Assembly: GCF_029227915.1 (NCBI RefSeq)
Contig: NC_079880.1
Location: 12,863,501-12,923,500, forward strand
Source: Hydractinia symbiolongicarpus
Taxonomy: Eukaryota; Cnidaria; Hydrozoa; Anthoathecata; Hydractiniidae
Length of the DNA: 60,000 nt
Direction: 5' to 3'
Shown: one piece after another, positions 33,701 to 48,700 of the stretch
Layout: each line of letters opens with the position of its first letter
Position numbering within the stretch: position 1 is the stretch's first letter
The notes under the pieces: model-generated
The model's input: the letters and a program-made list of their open reading frames with translations, nothing else
What the model was told of the DNA's origin: nothing
The model's database searches: none
Made by a program: the position numbers and the translations under genes

Positions 33701-36700
33701 GATTTGTGATTACGGTGAACGAGACTTTGAGTTTTATTTAATTTATATACTTATTTACTATACTGACATTATCGTAATTATTTAGACCTGACCCTGGAGG
33801 TTGTAAAACATATTGTCAGAATACACTTATAAACTTATAAATTGAATGAAACCAAACAATTCATTTAACAGAAACTTTTACAATGTTGAACGCTAAGACT
33901 GAACATACAATGTGCCATGTCTGCGGACACAATAACCTTAACAATGTTTTTACATTTGAATTATCAATTAATGAAAAAAAATGTAGGGGTGTATCACTAT
34001 CTTGTAAACAAAGAAAAATTAAGGAAATAAAAAGATGTTCACAAATGATTATTCAATTCTTTGCAATTTTACTGTTTTTTTTCACATCAGCAATTTTCTT
34101 GCTGTTGCTGGGTTAACAAAAGATAGCAGTTAGTATATTTTCAAATGTTAGCATCACAAACCTCTCAAATCCTGATAGTCAATCAAAGATTTTGTGTTTT
34201 TCTTTCACTTTAGAGATGTTTGAACTCATTGAACCTTTGTATGCCTATTTTTCATTGTAATGTAAATCTTGATCCACCGCACATTTTTTACTGCAACCAT
34301 TTTGTTCTTATTTACAGATTGCTATCCCCAACAATACAAAATTAAAATGTATTGGATGGAATCGAGAACATGGCTACATTGCATGTGGTGGTGATGATGG
34401 TCTGCTAAAAGTACTAAAATTGGAAACTCAATCAGGTTAATAGAGTTTGTCATTGAACTTAGGATTTTATATGTACCAACTAGGTGATAACAGCAAGAAA
34501 GAGTTTTAATATTAAAAAAAAAATGATTTTGAGCTATGAATTTTCCTTATTATTACTATCTAGGCACGTTGTTTCAAATTTGCATCAAAATTTAAAGTAA
34601 TAGTCAGTCAAATATTGTCTTTAAAATTTAAAGTGTTGGTCAGTCAAATGTGTTCCAATGTCATCTTCAAGTTCTCAATTAAAGTCCTAATAGCTTGTTC
34701 CTGTTTTTCTGTTAATTTTTTTTCGTTTTACTCTTTTGTTTATGGTAGTATTTTCTGGTTAAAAAAGTTTTTATCCTATTAACTTTTTGTTTTCTTACTA
34801 GTGTTTTTTCTACTTAAAATAATTTTTTTTTAACATCGAAAATGTTGCGAATACTAAGAAAATAGAAACTATTGTATGGATGTGTACTTAGCATTCAACA
34901 GCCTTCTTTTGGACCACTTTGTTTTTTTTTTTGTTTTTTTCAGTTTATTTTAGGGCATCAATACACGCTTCTATGATTAGAATAATATGGAAAGATCTCT
35001 TTTCTTACCAGTATTTGATGTTTTTACAATTTAAGTTTTTTATGACTATTGTAGGTACAGACCAGAAAGTAAAGGGACTTGCTGCTCCAAGCAACCTCTC
35101 AATGAATCAAACACTAGAAGGCCACTCAGGTAAATAACTTTTACCAGGAATGACATACAAATACACATGCACTTTCCCATACACACCCTAATTGTATCAT
35201 GGGTAACAATAAATTTTAAATCTATCTTAAACACTGAACTTAAACCCATAAACTAAACAAACTGGAGAAGCACTGCTTTAGATCTTTAGAGAAAATAATA
35301 AATAATTTTAATGTGTTAAAAGAATTATTTTTTGACTATACCAAACTAGCCATTTTAAAGCCATTACTGAAAAGGTTGTCTGGTAAAAGGTTGAAATAAT
35401 TCTAGTAGGTGTATCGGGCGAGTGAGGAACATTGAAAATGTGCTGTTTTAGTTTCTGTGGTGGTGGCATTATGGAACAATTAACGCGATTCCCCCCCCCC
35501 CCAAGGTCAGGTCAGCAAAAATCAGCAAGGTTGGAGGTTTCAAATCAAAAAACCTTATATCCTAAGTCATATAAGCCTGCTTGTGAACATTGACAATTAA
35601 ATTTTAATATAAAGACTAATATAAAGGGAAATTAGGCATTTGTTTATTTATTCCAATAATTTTTTGAATAAGAATTAATATAATGATCAAAAACATACTC
35701 AATTTTAAATAATATATATCTTCCTGTTTTTTTTTAGTTTTTAGCCATATTTTGCATAAGTGACTTTTTCGAATTTCAAGTCATGGATTTAATTATTTTG
35801 TTTGTAATTAATTTATCCGTAAAATTAATTTTAGGTGCAGTGCAAGTGGCAACCTGGAATGAACACTTTCACAAGTTAACAACAAGTGATCAAGGAGGGC
35901 TGATCATAGTTTGGATACTTTATAAAGGTAGCTGTGTATACTTCAATGTTTTTTTTACCTACATGAAAGATTTAAAAAAACTGCGAATTGATTTATTGAG
36001 AAATGCATCACCAGCATGCAGTGAAGGTGTTTAATTTTAATTTCTGATGAAAGTTTGGTGTTTGTCTGACAGACTTTGTAACTAATTAAAATGACATGCT
36101 CTAGGAATTAACTATAAACAATGAAAATAATAATAAAAAATTTAGTTAAACTTGTATGAGGCAGACTCTTCTGGTGTTTAGTAAACAGTAAATAGGACCT
36201 ACTAAGAATTACTTAGACAAAAGATCCATTTTAAAGAATTTCCACATCAGCATTTGCTACTAACAGATTTTAACTTTTGTAAACTTATTATTTAGGTGCA
36301 TGGTACGAAGAAATGATTAACAATCGAAATAAAAGTATTGTGTGTGACATGAAATGGAATTCTGATGGACAGAAAATTTGTATTGCGTATGAGGACGGTA
36401 AGACACATTGTTAAGTATCTTTTAGAAAAACAGAACTTTAGTTGGTATAATATTGACAGATATTGTTATCTGGTAACTATTAAGCATGTAATGATTTAGA
36501 TGTAATGATTTAGATTTATAAAATAGTCCATGTACGTTTTACTAGGTGCTGTAATAATGGGTTCTGTTGATGGCAATAGAATTTGGGGAAAGGAAATGAA
36601 AAATCTGCAGTTAAGCAAAGTTGAGGTAATTTATTTTGATTTACATAAATTCATTTTTAGGTCCTGTGTCACTTTTACAAGATGTTGTTGTATCTGGCTT

Positions 36701-39700
36701 TTATCCTGCATAAAAAATTCCACCCTGTGTCTGATATAAGTGCTTCCACTTAAAAACATTTAGCTGTTTTTCTTATTTATTCTGACAACCTGCAAGTTAT
36801 TAACTTTTTAAACAAGGGTTGAAATATTTTTTACCACATAAATATCCATACACTTCACATATGCAAATATAAAACGTCTGTCTACGTCTTTAAATACTAT
36901 TTCTGGAAACTACATATCCATATTCTATGAGATACGATTCTATGAGAGTTTTAAAAATTATTTTCAATCTATATTTATATTCTGCAATCTAATAAGACTC
37001 AACAGAGACAAAATTAACCTAAAGTTGCTGGAAATTATATTATGAGAATTATTTTTTTTGATAAAAAAGCAGTTAATATAAAGTTATAATCACTTAATAA
37101 AAAAGAAACAAAAATTCAGAGAGCAAAAATGTGTGTGTGCAAAGCTACTACAGTGTAAACCAGGAAGTACAGTTTCAGAAAAAATGATGTAAATCAATGT
37201 ACTGCAAATATTTTTATCTCTGGTTTTACAGAGATTTGGTAATTTCTGTAAAAAGTACAATGTGTTGTGCACATATTAAATTAAAAAAATTCGAATTATT
37301 TTTAGTGGTCACCTGATGGAAAAATCATTTTACTTGGTATTGCAAATGGAGAAGTACAAGTCTTTGATAACATGGGAAACCCTATTGTAAGGAAGATTTA
37401 GACTATAGGGTTTATATGAGGAAAGACATTGATATACAGTGACTTACCAACTTGATATGTTTGTCCACTTACATAACATAATGACATGTTTTCGGCATAC
37501 ATAAATAAGAAAGCCTGCAAGCAAAGTACTTGCTCTTACTAAATCAATATTTGTTATTTCAATAGGGAGGAGTAACTTTGTATTGTCTGGAGGAAGTTAC
37601 TGGTGCATATAAAATTGCTGGGTTAGAGTGGTAAGTTGGTACAAAATAGCAACCTAATCTAAAACATGTAGAAAACATGTGGACACATTTTTCTTTTCTA
37701 CTACTCAGGTATAATGGCAGATTTGGATATATGGAACCTAATTGCCCCTGCCTGGCAGTATGTTTTGATAATGGGCTATGTCAAATTATGCGTAATGAAT
37801 TTGATGAAGCACCAGTACTAATGAATACATTCATGAAGATTGCATCAGTGAAATGGAGTCATAATGGGTCAGTGTTAGCCATTGCTGGCGCACAAAAAAT
37901 TTCTGGTCAAGATAAAGAAATAAACTGTGTGCAGTTTTATAATCCATTGGGGGAGCATTTACGTACACTCAAAGTACCCGGGAAAGAAATAAATTCTCTG
38001 TCATGGGAAGGTGGAAGTTTGCGTATTGCTTTGGCTGTGGATTCATTTATTTATTTTGCAAACATCCGTCCTGATTACAAGGTATATTTTTTTGTAGTTG
38101 ACAACCCAACAGTTGGAGATTTTTTAAACTAATTTGTTATTTTCACACATCACAGCACATTTCTTGCATTTTGTATTCATAAACATATTGTGTTTTCATT
38201 TTTTATGTTGTTATTTTATTTATTGTATTAATTAATTTAGTGGGGCTACTTTGCAAATACGTTAGTGTATGCATTTACAAAACCTGATAGACAAGAATGG
38301 TGTGTTGTATTCTGGGATACTAAGGGAAACGAGGTAAGATGCTTTGTTTTTGTGTCTTTTAACTTTTGTATGCACAGTTCCTATGCCTTCTAAAAATCCT
38401 ATAATTCTGAAATATAATTCTCCTAATAATCCTAAAAATTCCTAATATTTTTGTAAAAGTTCCTAAAATTGTTTTACATTTTTAGGAAACATCAATTATT
38501 AGTGAAACTAAATATTTATAACGAATTTCTTTTGTGGAATACAAGTCCAAATTTTTTATACTCTTTTTCAGCTAATGTGGTAATGAAATATGATCAATCC
38601 AGTTTATCTTTCTTGTCCAATTACTTTGATTCTTGCGATTCTAAATTTACGCTTTTACTAGATTAAATTCTCTTAAAATCTCCTAAACTTTTGTATGTTC
38701 CCTGATAATTGTAAAAAATTTATGAAAGCTTGATTTACTGGTAGTTTATGTGTTTTTTTGTTAAACTTTTCTGGCTTAGATTTATATAAAAAACAAAAAT
38801 ATTTTTGGTATGCCTTCTTTTTTAGCGCTATGTGAAGTATGTACGTAACTTAGTCAGTATCACGGCTTGCGCTGAACATTGTGTTTTAGTCACCAAGGCT
38901 GACGATGTTAACGTCCAGGTATCATGATTCAAACTATTTATTTATTATTGCATTACTTTCTGTTGTTTTAAAATTCTTTATTAAAATATGTTTTTCTTTA
39001 CTTAGTATGTTTTGGTGTTGTGTAATGCAATCGGAACTCCACTTGATTCCAGATATATTGATATAGGTAAAGTAGCAGAATACTGTTTTTTTAGGTCATT
39101 ACACAGTATTTCATTCAAATACTGTCACCTTATTATTCTCTTGGTTTTGTTAAATCATTGCAAATTTTTTATTTTTATCCAACCTACCTTAGTCACTATA
39201 CCAATTTCTTTTTTCTTATAGATCCTTTGTTTGTTGCCATGACAGCAGGTCATGTAGTGGCTGCATCAAAAGAAGCATTCTACACATGGCACTACAAAAC
39301 AACAAAAAAATTTAACTCCATTGAAATGAACCAAACCATCCAAAGAAAAAGAGATGGAACAGAAAAGTATGTTATAGTTTATTTATTTTACAGGTTCTCT
39401 TGTGTTGAAAAGTGATCTTTAGAATTTTGTAAACATAAAGCTAGTTTCTACCCCACTTTTTCCAAGTAAATACTTTTAATAATTGAGCTAAATTCATCAA
39501 TAACACAAGTGAATTTATTTTTCCTAGACCTTTTCTAATACCTTTTTCTTGTCATTTAGAATGTTTCATATCGATGATGTACCATCAGGTGCTGGTGAGG
39601 GTATTCTGGACCCAAAGAAAGCTAAAGCTGTAAGTTGGACAGTAAACATATTTAATGCAGTGTGTCATGCAAATAAGAATGGTTTCACAATAAAAACAGA

Positions 39701-42700
39701 CATATAAAAATCTATTCGAAATAATTTTAACTATAAATTTCAAGTGCAAATTGAGCGAAGTAACTTGTTCTTTTAGCCCACACAAGATCCAATATGTTGC
39801 ATTTGTGGTTCCGAAAAAATGGTGATTGTGGTGAGTTGTATAATATATTTTGTTCTTAAAACTATGTCATTTACATTTTGTAGGCAAACAATAACATGGT
39901 TCATTTCCTTATCTTTTAGGGACGTGAATCTGGCACCATACATAAATATTCATTACCGAGACTGGCTCTTGAAAATAAATATGTTTTGAATTGTCGACCA
40001 TATCAGATAGCTTTAAATAGTACCTCTGTGTAAGTTTTGAGAATAATAATAATTCTTCACTTTTTTAGAATGAAAATATTTATAAATGCATTTTATTTGC
40101 AAAAAGTGTTGTGTTGCCAAAAGAAGTTTCTATATTCTTTGATTAATTTTGCTATTTTTTGTTTTCTAATAGAAAATTGGCCATCATTGATATTATGGGA
40201 ATTTTAACATTTTTTGATTTTGTAAGTAAATTTCTTCTTAATACCTTATCTAGTCGTTGATTTAAAGTAAATGACAACTTGGTAAGGCCTTCTATATTTA
40301 AAACTCCATTCATTGTCATCTGCGGCCGTTATGATTTCATGAGTTTGAATAAGATACTCTGTCAGTAAAAAAAATCACTGATCAAAGACATTAAGTAAAA
40401 AATAACTTATCAATACAAATTTAACGAATGGAAAGTGAAGAGAAAAGCAGGATAAAATTTTTTTTTGCAAAATATCCACTTTTCCCTTATGCACTAAATT
40501 TCCATGTATTGATATAAAATGGCACTAAACAAACTTTTAAGTGTAGATGACCTAATCAGCTTCTTGGTTTTCTTCCTTCAGTTTATGCACTTCATATTTA
40601 CTTTTTGTTGTTCTTTTTATTTTGTATTAGGAAGCAAAGAAAGTTGATATAAAAACTGGTCAAGAAGAAACTGGAGAGCATTTAAGATTTGAACGTAAAG
40701 ATGTTTGGGATATGAAATGGGCAGATGTATGTAATATTTTTGTGGTTATTAATGCAATTCTTTCTTCAACAAACTGAAGCTTCTAACCCTTCTACATTGA
40801 ACCTTTTTTAAAATAATTCTGAACAAAGAAGGAGCCCAAAGTTTATTTATAATTATATTTTATTTATATATTTTGCAATTCACGAAACATTAAATGCGCA
40901 TTAAATAGGAGCACGTATTTGACAAAGCAGTTTTCTGACAACTTCTGATTCAGTGTTATTTAATGTTTACATTATAGGACAACCCTGAGCTATTTTCTAT
41001 GATGGAGAAAACAAGAATGTATATCTTCAGAAGCCTTGAGCCAGAGGTAATTTATGTTTGTTTTGGAAATACAATACACATAAATATACAGTCCCTTAAT
41101 GTTATATATATATAGTCTAGAACTTCTATGTTTTTTTAAGTTTTTTAAGAACCAATTTTACGCACAATATATCATGCTTTTATTTCTGCTAGTGTAAGCT
41201 AAAATTAAATTTTGTTTTTCAGACATGTATTTAGTTAAAAACTTTTCCATTACATTTTTCTTTGTTTATAGGAACCTATACTGTCATCTGGTTACATATG
41301 TCAGTTCAGTGATCTTCAAATCAAATCTGTCTTACTGGATGAGATAATGAAAGTTAGTTGTTACTTTTTACTGCTTAATGAGAATTCTTTTCTAATTCTG
41401 TTTTTTAAAACTTTTGCTTTATGAATTTTTTTCTTATATTTAAATTTAGTATATTTATAAATTAACATGCATGCAGTATGATTTTGAACATTTCACACTT
41501 TATTAAATTTTTGGCGAGGATTTCAAATATTTTAGCTATTTTTGTCAAATATTTCCAAACAAGTTGTTGAACATTAAAGAAATAAATTCCGGAAGTGTTC
41601 ATTTTATTACATAAAACGTGCTAAAATACATCCTTTTCCTCAGTGTGCTTATAAAAACTGCGGGCTTAAAATATGTTACAAGAGGTTTCTTTCTGCACTT
41701 CAGGCTGGGATTATGCTGCAGAATTTTGTTAACCTTAATCTACTTTTATAGGTTTTCTTATAAGAACTACGTGGTGTTATAATATGTTGTAATTTTGTTA
41801 ATGATAGTATCAATTCTCAAATAGCAGTGCATAAAACAACGTTTTAAACCTAGCAATAATATTTTCTGACTTGTGTATTAAATATTGACAATGAAGATTT
41901 TTTTATATATTTTTATAAATACATTATATTTTATTATTATTTTGTTTACATATTTATATTTGCTATTATAATTTGGTTTGTACAATTCTTGTGGCCTCAA
42001 AAACTAGAAAAAAATGCATTAAAAAAGTTGAACTCTGCTCTTAGACATCGTGTTAGATATATCTAGGCTATAAATGTTACACTTCACAGATTCATGTGTA
42101 GTTCAACTTTGCTAGACAAAAGTTTGATTTTTATGTTAGCTGGTCTTTTTTTCCACTATAGGATCCTGATAATCCCACAAGAGAGAATGTTATTGATATG
42201 GAAACTAAGGTACGACAGGGAAGTCTTCATGTTGCTTGACATTTCTGTGATTAACTTTCTGACAATTTTGTTTTGCATTTTCTTTTTTTACCCTTTTAAA
42301 GTGCAAGAATTAAGACATCACTTATGTTCACATTTTGTGTACTTTGGGAAAAAAGATAAAGAGATTACAGGTTTATTTATACTCTAACCTTGATTTGAAA
42401 TTTTCTAGTCACTGCGTGATAGTCGTGACTTACTCGAAAAAGTTGGTATTGATGATGCATATCAGTTTATTGTTGATAATCCACACCCAAGATTGTGGTA
42501 TGTTGTTTTTGTTTTTACATTGTTGCGTGGATTGATTAAGCATGCATCTTTAAGGCTTATATTTTAACACATTGCTAAAAGAAAAAAATTAATGATCGTA
42601 TGTTGCCTACATTTTGGAATTATTGGATGTAATTTTGTTTTAGGCGTCTCCTCGCAGAGTGTGCTTTGGAGCGCTTAGACTTAGAGGTAGCAGAAAAGGC

Positions 42701-45700
42701 TTTCGTGCAATGTAAAGATTATCAAGGCATCAAGTTTGTGAAACGTCTGGCTAAGTTAGATGTAAGTTGCTGTACCAAGTGCTATACTGTGTCACCCATC
42801 CTTATGTAGAGTTATTTTTTGCTCAAGATACCCTTTTAAATTGTGTTAATTCTTATGGAAAAAATCAATGGGATTTGCCTGTTGTTACTCACAAATAACA
42901 TTTGGCTCAGGTAGACATATGGTGAGCATGACAATATTGATAGTTGCATCAACATTTTGTCATTTTTGTTTGCCCTTTAAATTAGGTACGAAAGCTACTC
43001 TGCAGGAGGTATAGTAAAACAAGCTAAAACTTGTAATTAGTGCTCCAAGTATGACACAAAGTATGGCGTCAGATTTAGATATTAATTGCCATACAACTCC
43101 TTGTTATTTGGATATATTTTTGTTCAGAGTGAGATGATCAAGACAGCAGAAGTTGCAGCTTATTTTCAGCGATTTGATGAAGCTGAAAAACTATATCTTG
43201 ACATGGACAGATGGTATGTTATATTTTCTGCGACAAGCAAGGACGATAAATTAATAAATATTCTAGGAGATATCCAAACTGATTTTATATTTGTTAGATA
43301 ATTCTCACATTCAATGCAACATTCGATGCAACAATCTCCAATATAATTTGCAGCAACAAAATTGCATTGTGTTTGTTTGTCCAATCATGCATGTTCTAAG
43401 ATATTGTGTGTTGTTGTTGATATTGCTTTTTTTATAAAATATGATGCGTTCCACCAATCTGGGACCATTCTTTGTTTCCTGTTTCTCAAAGTATTGTTCT
43501 AATGTGTGAAATCCATCAAAATATACCTATATTTTTATGCTGTAGCTTCCTGTTTCACTTAAAACATAATAAGACAAGGATAACAATGGCTATGCTATTC
43601 CAATGACATTTTTTATTCTTAACAATACAATTCTTTTCCTATCGTTGCAAAAAAAATTTTTTGGCACAATGAAAATATTTCTTATTTGTTGTAAAGAGTT
43701 TATGTTTATTTTACATTTTGTTTTTTTGCCAAATTCCTTAATAAGAGTGTGTTAAAAAATTTAATGACTGTAGTGTCAGAAGGTGCAACTAACTGTTTGT
43801 TAGTACCCAACTACAAAAGTGCATTTTTACAGCCTACCAGCTACTAGGTTTTCATTAGTTGAAGCTATCTTAAAATTTTGCCGGGTGTCAGAAAAACTGT
43901 TAACTATATCTTTTTGCCCATCGTAGCAGCAGATTTTTTTAATGATACGATGGACATAATTGATCTGTTTCGACTGCATGTTATAGGGATTTAGCGGTTG
44001 ATTTGCGTATGAAGCTTGGTGACTGGTTTCGTGTTGTCCAATTGGTTAAGTGGGGTGGTGGTGGGGGTAAGTCAAAAAATTAAAACAACATAATCAAAAT
44101 CCGGTAGAAATAAATAGACATGTGGGATACAATTACGAATTGATTAATACTGCTTGTAGAAAGGCTAGAACATAAATAATTTATCATAATTCACACGAAA
44201 AGGAAACTCCAAGAAATCTTTTTCTACAAAGTAACATGATATTCGAAAAACTTTCTTAGAAAGAACAAATCTACTTTTTAGTGTAACGTATTTATAATCC
44301 TGGTTTGCTGCACACTTCTTGGTGTGCGAAATGATTTTTATTTATCAATTTTTATTTTCATAGAAGAAAATAGTACTTCATAAATTGAAGGTGTTTTTAC
44401 TCTCACTATTCTTGCTCTTGTGTTTCTTGGGTGTGAAATTATGACGAAACAACTTTCTTATCTGAAAGCTTAATCAGATACTTCTACCAGATTTTGGTTA
44501 GGTTGTTACTTTATAAACCGTTTGAACTGACTGGCACTGTTTCCTTCTGTAGGTGTGGAGCGTATAATTTAGTAGAAAGATATTACCAATACCCAAGATT
44601 ATTACAGTTAATAAAATGGGGAGGTTATGGTGGCAGTAAGTAAACAAACAGTTTATACAGTACTTCTCAGTATGTTTTGTTACGTAGTTGTGTCATGCAG
44701 TAGCCTTGATTAGTAGTGGTGTGACGTGTTTTTAGTGACGTTTGATGAACAGATTGGCTGTAAATGAGTCTTCCTTGAAGTGGTCATAAAGGCGGTTATT
44801 CAGAAAGGGCGTTTGATGTAGGAAATAGATTCGTCGTAAATGACTGATTAAATCACGTAGATGTCTCTGTTAATAATTGCCGTATTTTGTCTGTGTGCGC
44901 GTGCTTATGACAGAAAAATGTTGTGCAACGCACACGCGAAATAGCAAATGTGATGTATTTTTATCGACTTTGTTAGGATGAGTGAATTCATGTGAGTTAG
45001 AGATGACAGGCAAATTCCTGTCAACTTTCCTTGGGCCAACGACTTGTTTATATGAAAAGTGAATCCTCACCCATGGGTTTTATTTACGCGTAAATTTAAC
45101 AGGATGTTTTATCAGTGAAATCAACTTTATACTCCTCTAAGTACGATATGAATCCACTGTAACTGGGAAGTAATAAACCGTTAAGGAGATTTTTTTATTG
45201 TAGTTAAGTGAGGTTTATATTGCCATCAGCGCAACTGAAAAGAATTATTGGAAGGTGTACGTACAGTTTCGTTGAAAAACAGTCATAACTTTTAAAAGGA
45301 GATACTCAGCAGTTCTTATAATTATTTTTGTTTCAAAACCTTAAGCTCAAAAGAACCTGCTACAAGTTTTTTTTTTTAAAAAGGCGTTTATATAAGGTAG
45401 CAGGTCGTTTGTTAGCATCTGGTTTTCTCAGGACGTTAATCCGTGTTTAATCAGTTATTAATGGCAATAATTAAAGAAATATGTTCTTTTCCTGGGGTGG
45501 GGAAGTTGTGGCTGTGGTGGGGGTAACCAAGCATGACTGAATAAATTTTACAATATATGGTTAATATAAACATACTAGTCGTTAACACGTGGAAAAATTC
45601 ACTTGGTCACCTGTCCTTAATCGCATTTAGTGTTTTGTCTTGCGCACGAACAGACAAAATACGGCTATTATTAAAGAGATATTTGAATTAACTAATCATT

Positions 45701-48700
45701 CACCAAATAGTAGCGGCTAGCTCACAGCTAGAATGATAACTTCCCTCTATATGAGACAGATAATGCAGTAGATGATTTAAACACTACAGGGATGCCGGTT
45801 GTTCGAATTGCATTGTTTTTTAATTATGGTAGTTTTATGTAACAGTGCTATTCTGAAATAAAAAGATCTTGAGGTTACGATTTACATTGACAAGCAAGAG
45901 GACTACCAGTTAACCCCTGATTGACTTTTGTTTACAGATGACAACTTACTTGAGAAAGCCTGGAACGCGATAGGAGATTATTACTGCGACCGACAAAAAT
46001 GGGCCAATGCTATTCAGTACTACGTGGAAGGTCGAAATGATGAAAGAATTGCTGAATGCTACTACATGCTTGAGGATTATCAAGGACTGGAGAAGTTCAC
46101 TGAACAGCTACCTGATAATCATCATCTGTTAAAGGTAGGAAGTTTTCCGTTGTCGTTAAAAACTGCTGGAAAATTGTATAATTTTTCCCTGCACTGACCC
46201 TTATCAGCAATATTTTTTTAAATCTTAGACATTTTTTATACTATGTTATAAAAGAAGCATCATAAATGTTTAACATCAGAAAAAAAAGTTAATTTAAAAA
46301 ATAATTGATTTTATTTGAACCTATAAGATCCTGCAGAGCAGTTTTTCTTCGCCGAAAATTCACTAGTATGAAAGAAATCTCCGTTATGTCGAATTTTTAG
46401 CTTGTTTCTTGCTTTTTATAATGACGTATGGGCGACACGGGTCACTGATATTTTAAGGAGAAAAAATATTTCTACATGTAGCTACATAATAAAAGTGGTC
46501 ACACGCAAAGTTTTATTTGTTTTTGTTTATATATTAGGGTATGTGATAACATTTGATGTTCATGAAGTTGGTGTTTACCTCTCTCTCTTTTGTCTTTTTT
46601 TGTATACTTTAAGCAAATGAATGAAATATTTTCATTTTCAGTCCATCGGAGAGATGTTTTCATCTGTCGGACTTTGTGAACAAGCTATAACCGCGTTTGT
46701 CAAAACTAATCAAGTGAAGCAGGCGATTGATACGTGCGTTACGTTAAATCAATGGGATTTAGCTGTTAAACTGGCTAAAGAGCATAAACACTACGAAATC
46801 AACAGTTTACTTGCAAAATATGCTGCTCACTTGTTAGAGAAGAATAAACTATTAGAAGCGATCGAGTTGTATCGGAAAGCAAATCATTTCGTTGATGCAG
46901 CAAAACTTTTGTTTCAAGTTAGTTTTGCTATTATCTTTTAAATCCACTTCTCCTCCAGCTGTTTCAAGTAAGATTCGGTGTTCTCATTAACCCACCTCGC
47001 TTTCAGACTTCTGTTTCACATATATTTTACTATTATCTTTCTAACCCAATTCGCTTTCAGACTTCTGTTTCGAATAACTCTTTCTATTCTCGTATTATCC
47101 ACCTCGTTTCCATACTTCTTGACTAAGATGCTTATAAATGAACGGAGAATCCGTCTAATTGTAAACAATAAATGGATTATACGTACTAAACGATAGTTCG
47201 TGCTTAATCTAGCTGGCTATTTTTTTTTCCATGATGGAAATTAAAACTCCTTCCTCTAATTATGCAACAACGATTTTTTCAGCTTGCTGATCAAGTGGCG
47301 AAGTCAAGAGTGAATCCGATGCGAGCGAAGAAGTTGTATGTTTTGGGTGGTCGGCTGGTAAGTGTGTACACTGTTCTATCATGTGTAAAATTGTTAACAA
47401 TAAATTCTTGACGTCACAAACTTTTTTTTTGCCTACAACTGGCCGGTATGTTAAACAGGAATTTCCAGTTCAGTTTAATGAAAAACGCCCTGATTGCTAT
47501 TTTTTTATGTTTTCAACTTCATCCCGAATATATAAGTCGCAGTTTGCAGGCAAAAGTTAGCGCGACGCTTTATAGACGCACTTTTTGCAAAACGAAACAA
47601 AACAAAACACAATACAACAAGAAAAATACTTAAATTTGTTTGGCAGTCTGTACGCAAGAACAGTTGCAGCGATTTCAACTTTTAGTTTGGATCGGAAGGG
47701 AAAAGGTTTTTCAATCAATCAGATTCAAGATATCACAATTGTCCGTTTTGATCCGATCCCAAAAAAATTTAAAATTTTAGATCTAGCAGAAAAAAAAAAC
47801 GGGATCCGAAGTCTTAAGTCCGCTTTGAGTGCGTGTTAGTTACATAGACACGGCTTTTTTTAATTGTTTGTGGTTACGAGCCTTAAAATTTCCCACTTCG
47901 TTGTAATAATTTATGTCTTTTATTTGTGGCTCAAGTTTTGCCATTAAGTCGTGAACTAGACCGTCCTTCGCTAGGTTTCTTTTGAAATAAGGAACCTGTA
48001 TTTTCTTTTGTTCTATTATTTAGATTGAAAACTATCATGAATTAGTTAAAGAAAACGCCTCTGCTGATAAAAACTCTACGAAGAAGAGTGAAACATCATC
48101 TGCGTTGGCTGGTTTGTTGCAAGAGGATTACACTTCTTCTGGAGACTCCCTCGTGATTGATAATGCGTGGAGGGGCGCCGAGGTTATTAACTTTTCTCAC
48201 CTGTCTTTCCAAAAAATTTGATACATTTAATTTAGGATTATTTTCAACTTGGTAGCAGTAAGGTCTATCTTTGATACAGCTCTGTTGTTTTTTTAAGCTT
48301 CAAGTTTACCTGTAAAGGATGTTTGAAAGAATAAGAGCTAAAAAAAGAATGGATTTTAGTTACTGTTGTATCCACTTTTTTTCAACACCATTGAAAAATT
48401 TTAGCTATCAATTTCTTGATTTCTTGTTATTGCAATCGTTGTTATAGGCGTTCCACTTCTACTTGTTGGCGCAGCGACAATTATACGATGGACGACCAGA
48501 CGCAGCTCTTAGAACGGTATGTTGTTTTGTTGGTATCACCCGAGCTTTTTGAAACACTCAAAGGCATGATAATGCGTAATAATTATGCCTTGCGTGATAA
48601 CTATGTCTTCTGTGGTAATTATGTCTTGCGTGGTATTCATGCTTGGCGTGGTAATTTTGTCTTGCGTGGTAATTATGTCTTTCGTGGCAATTATTACCTG

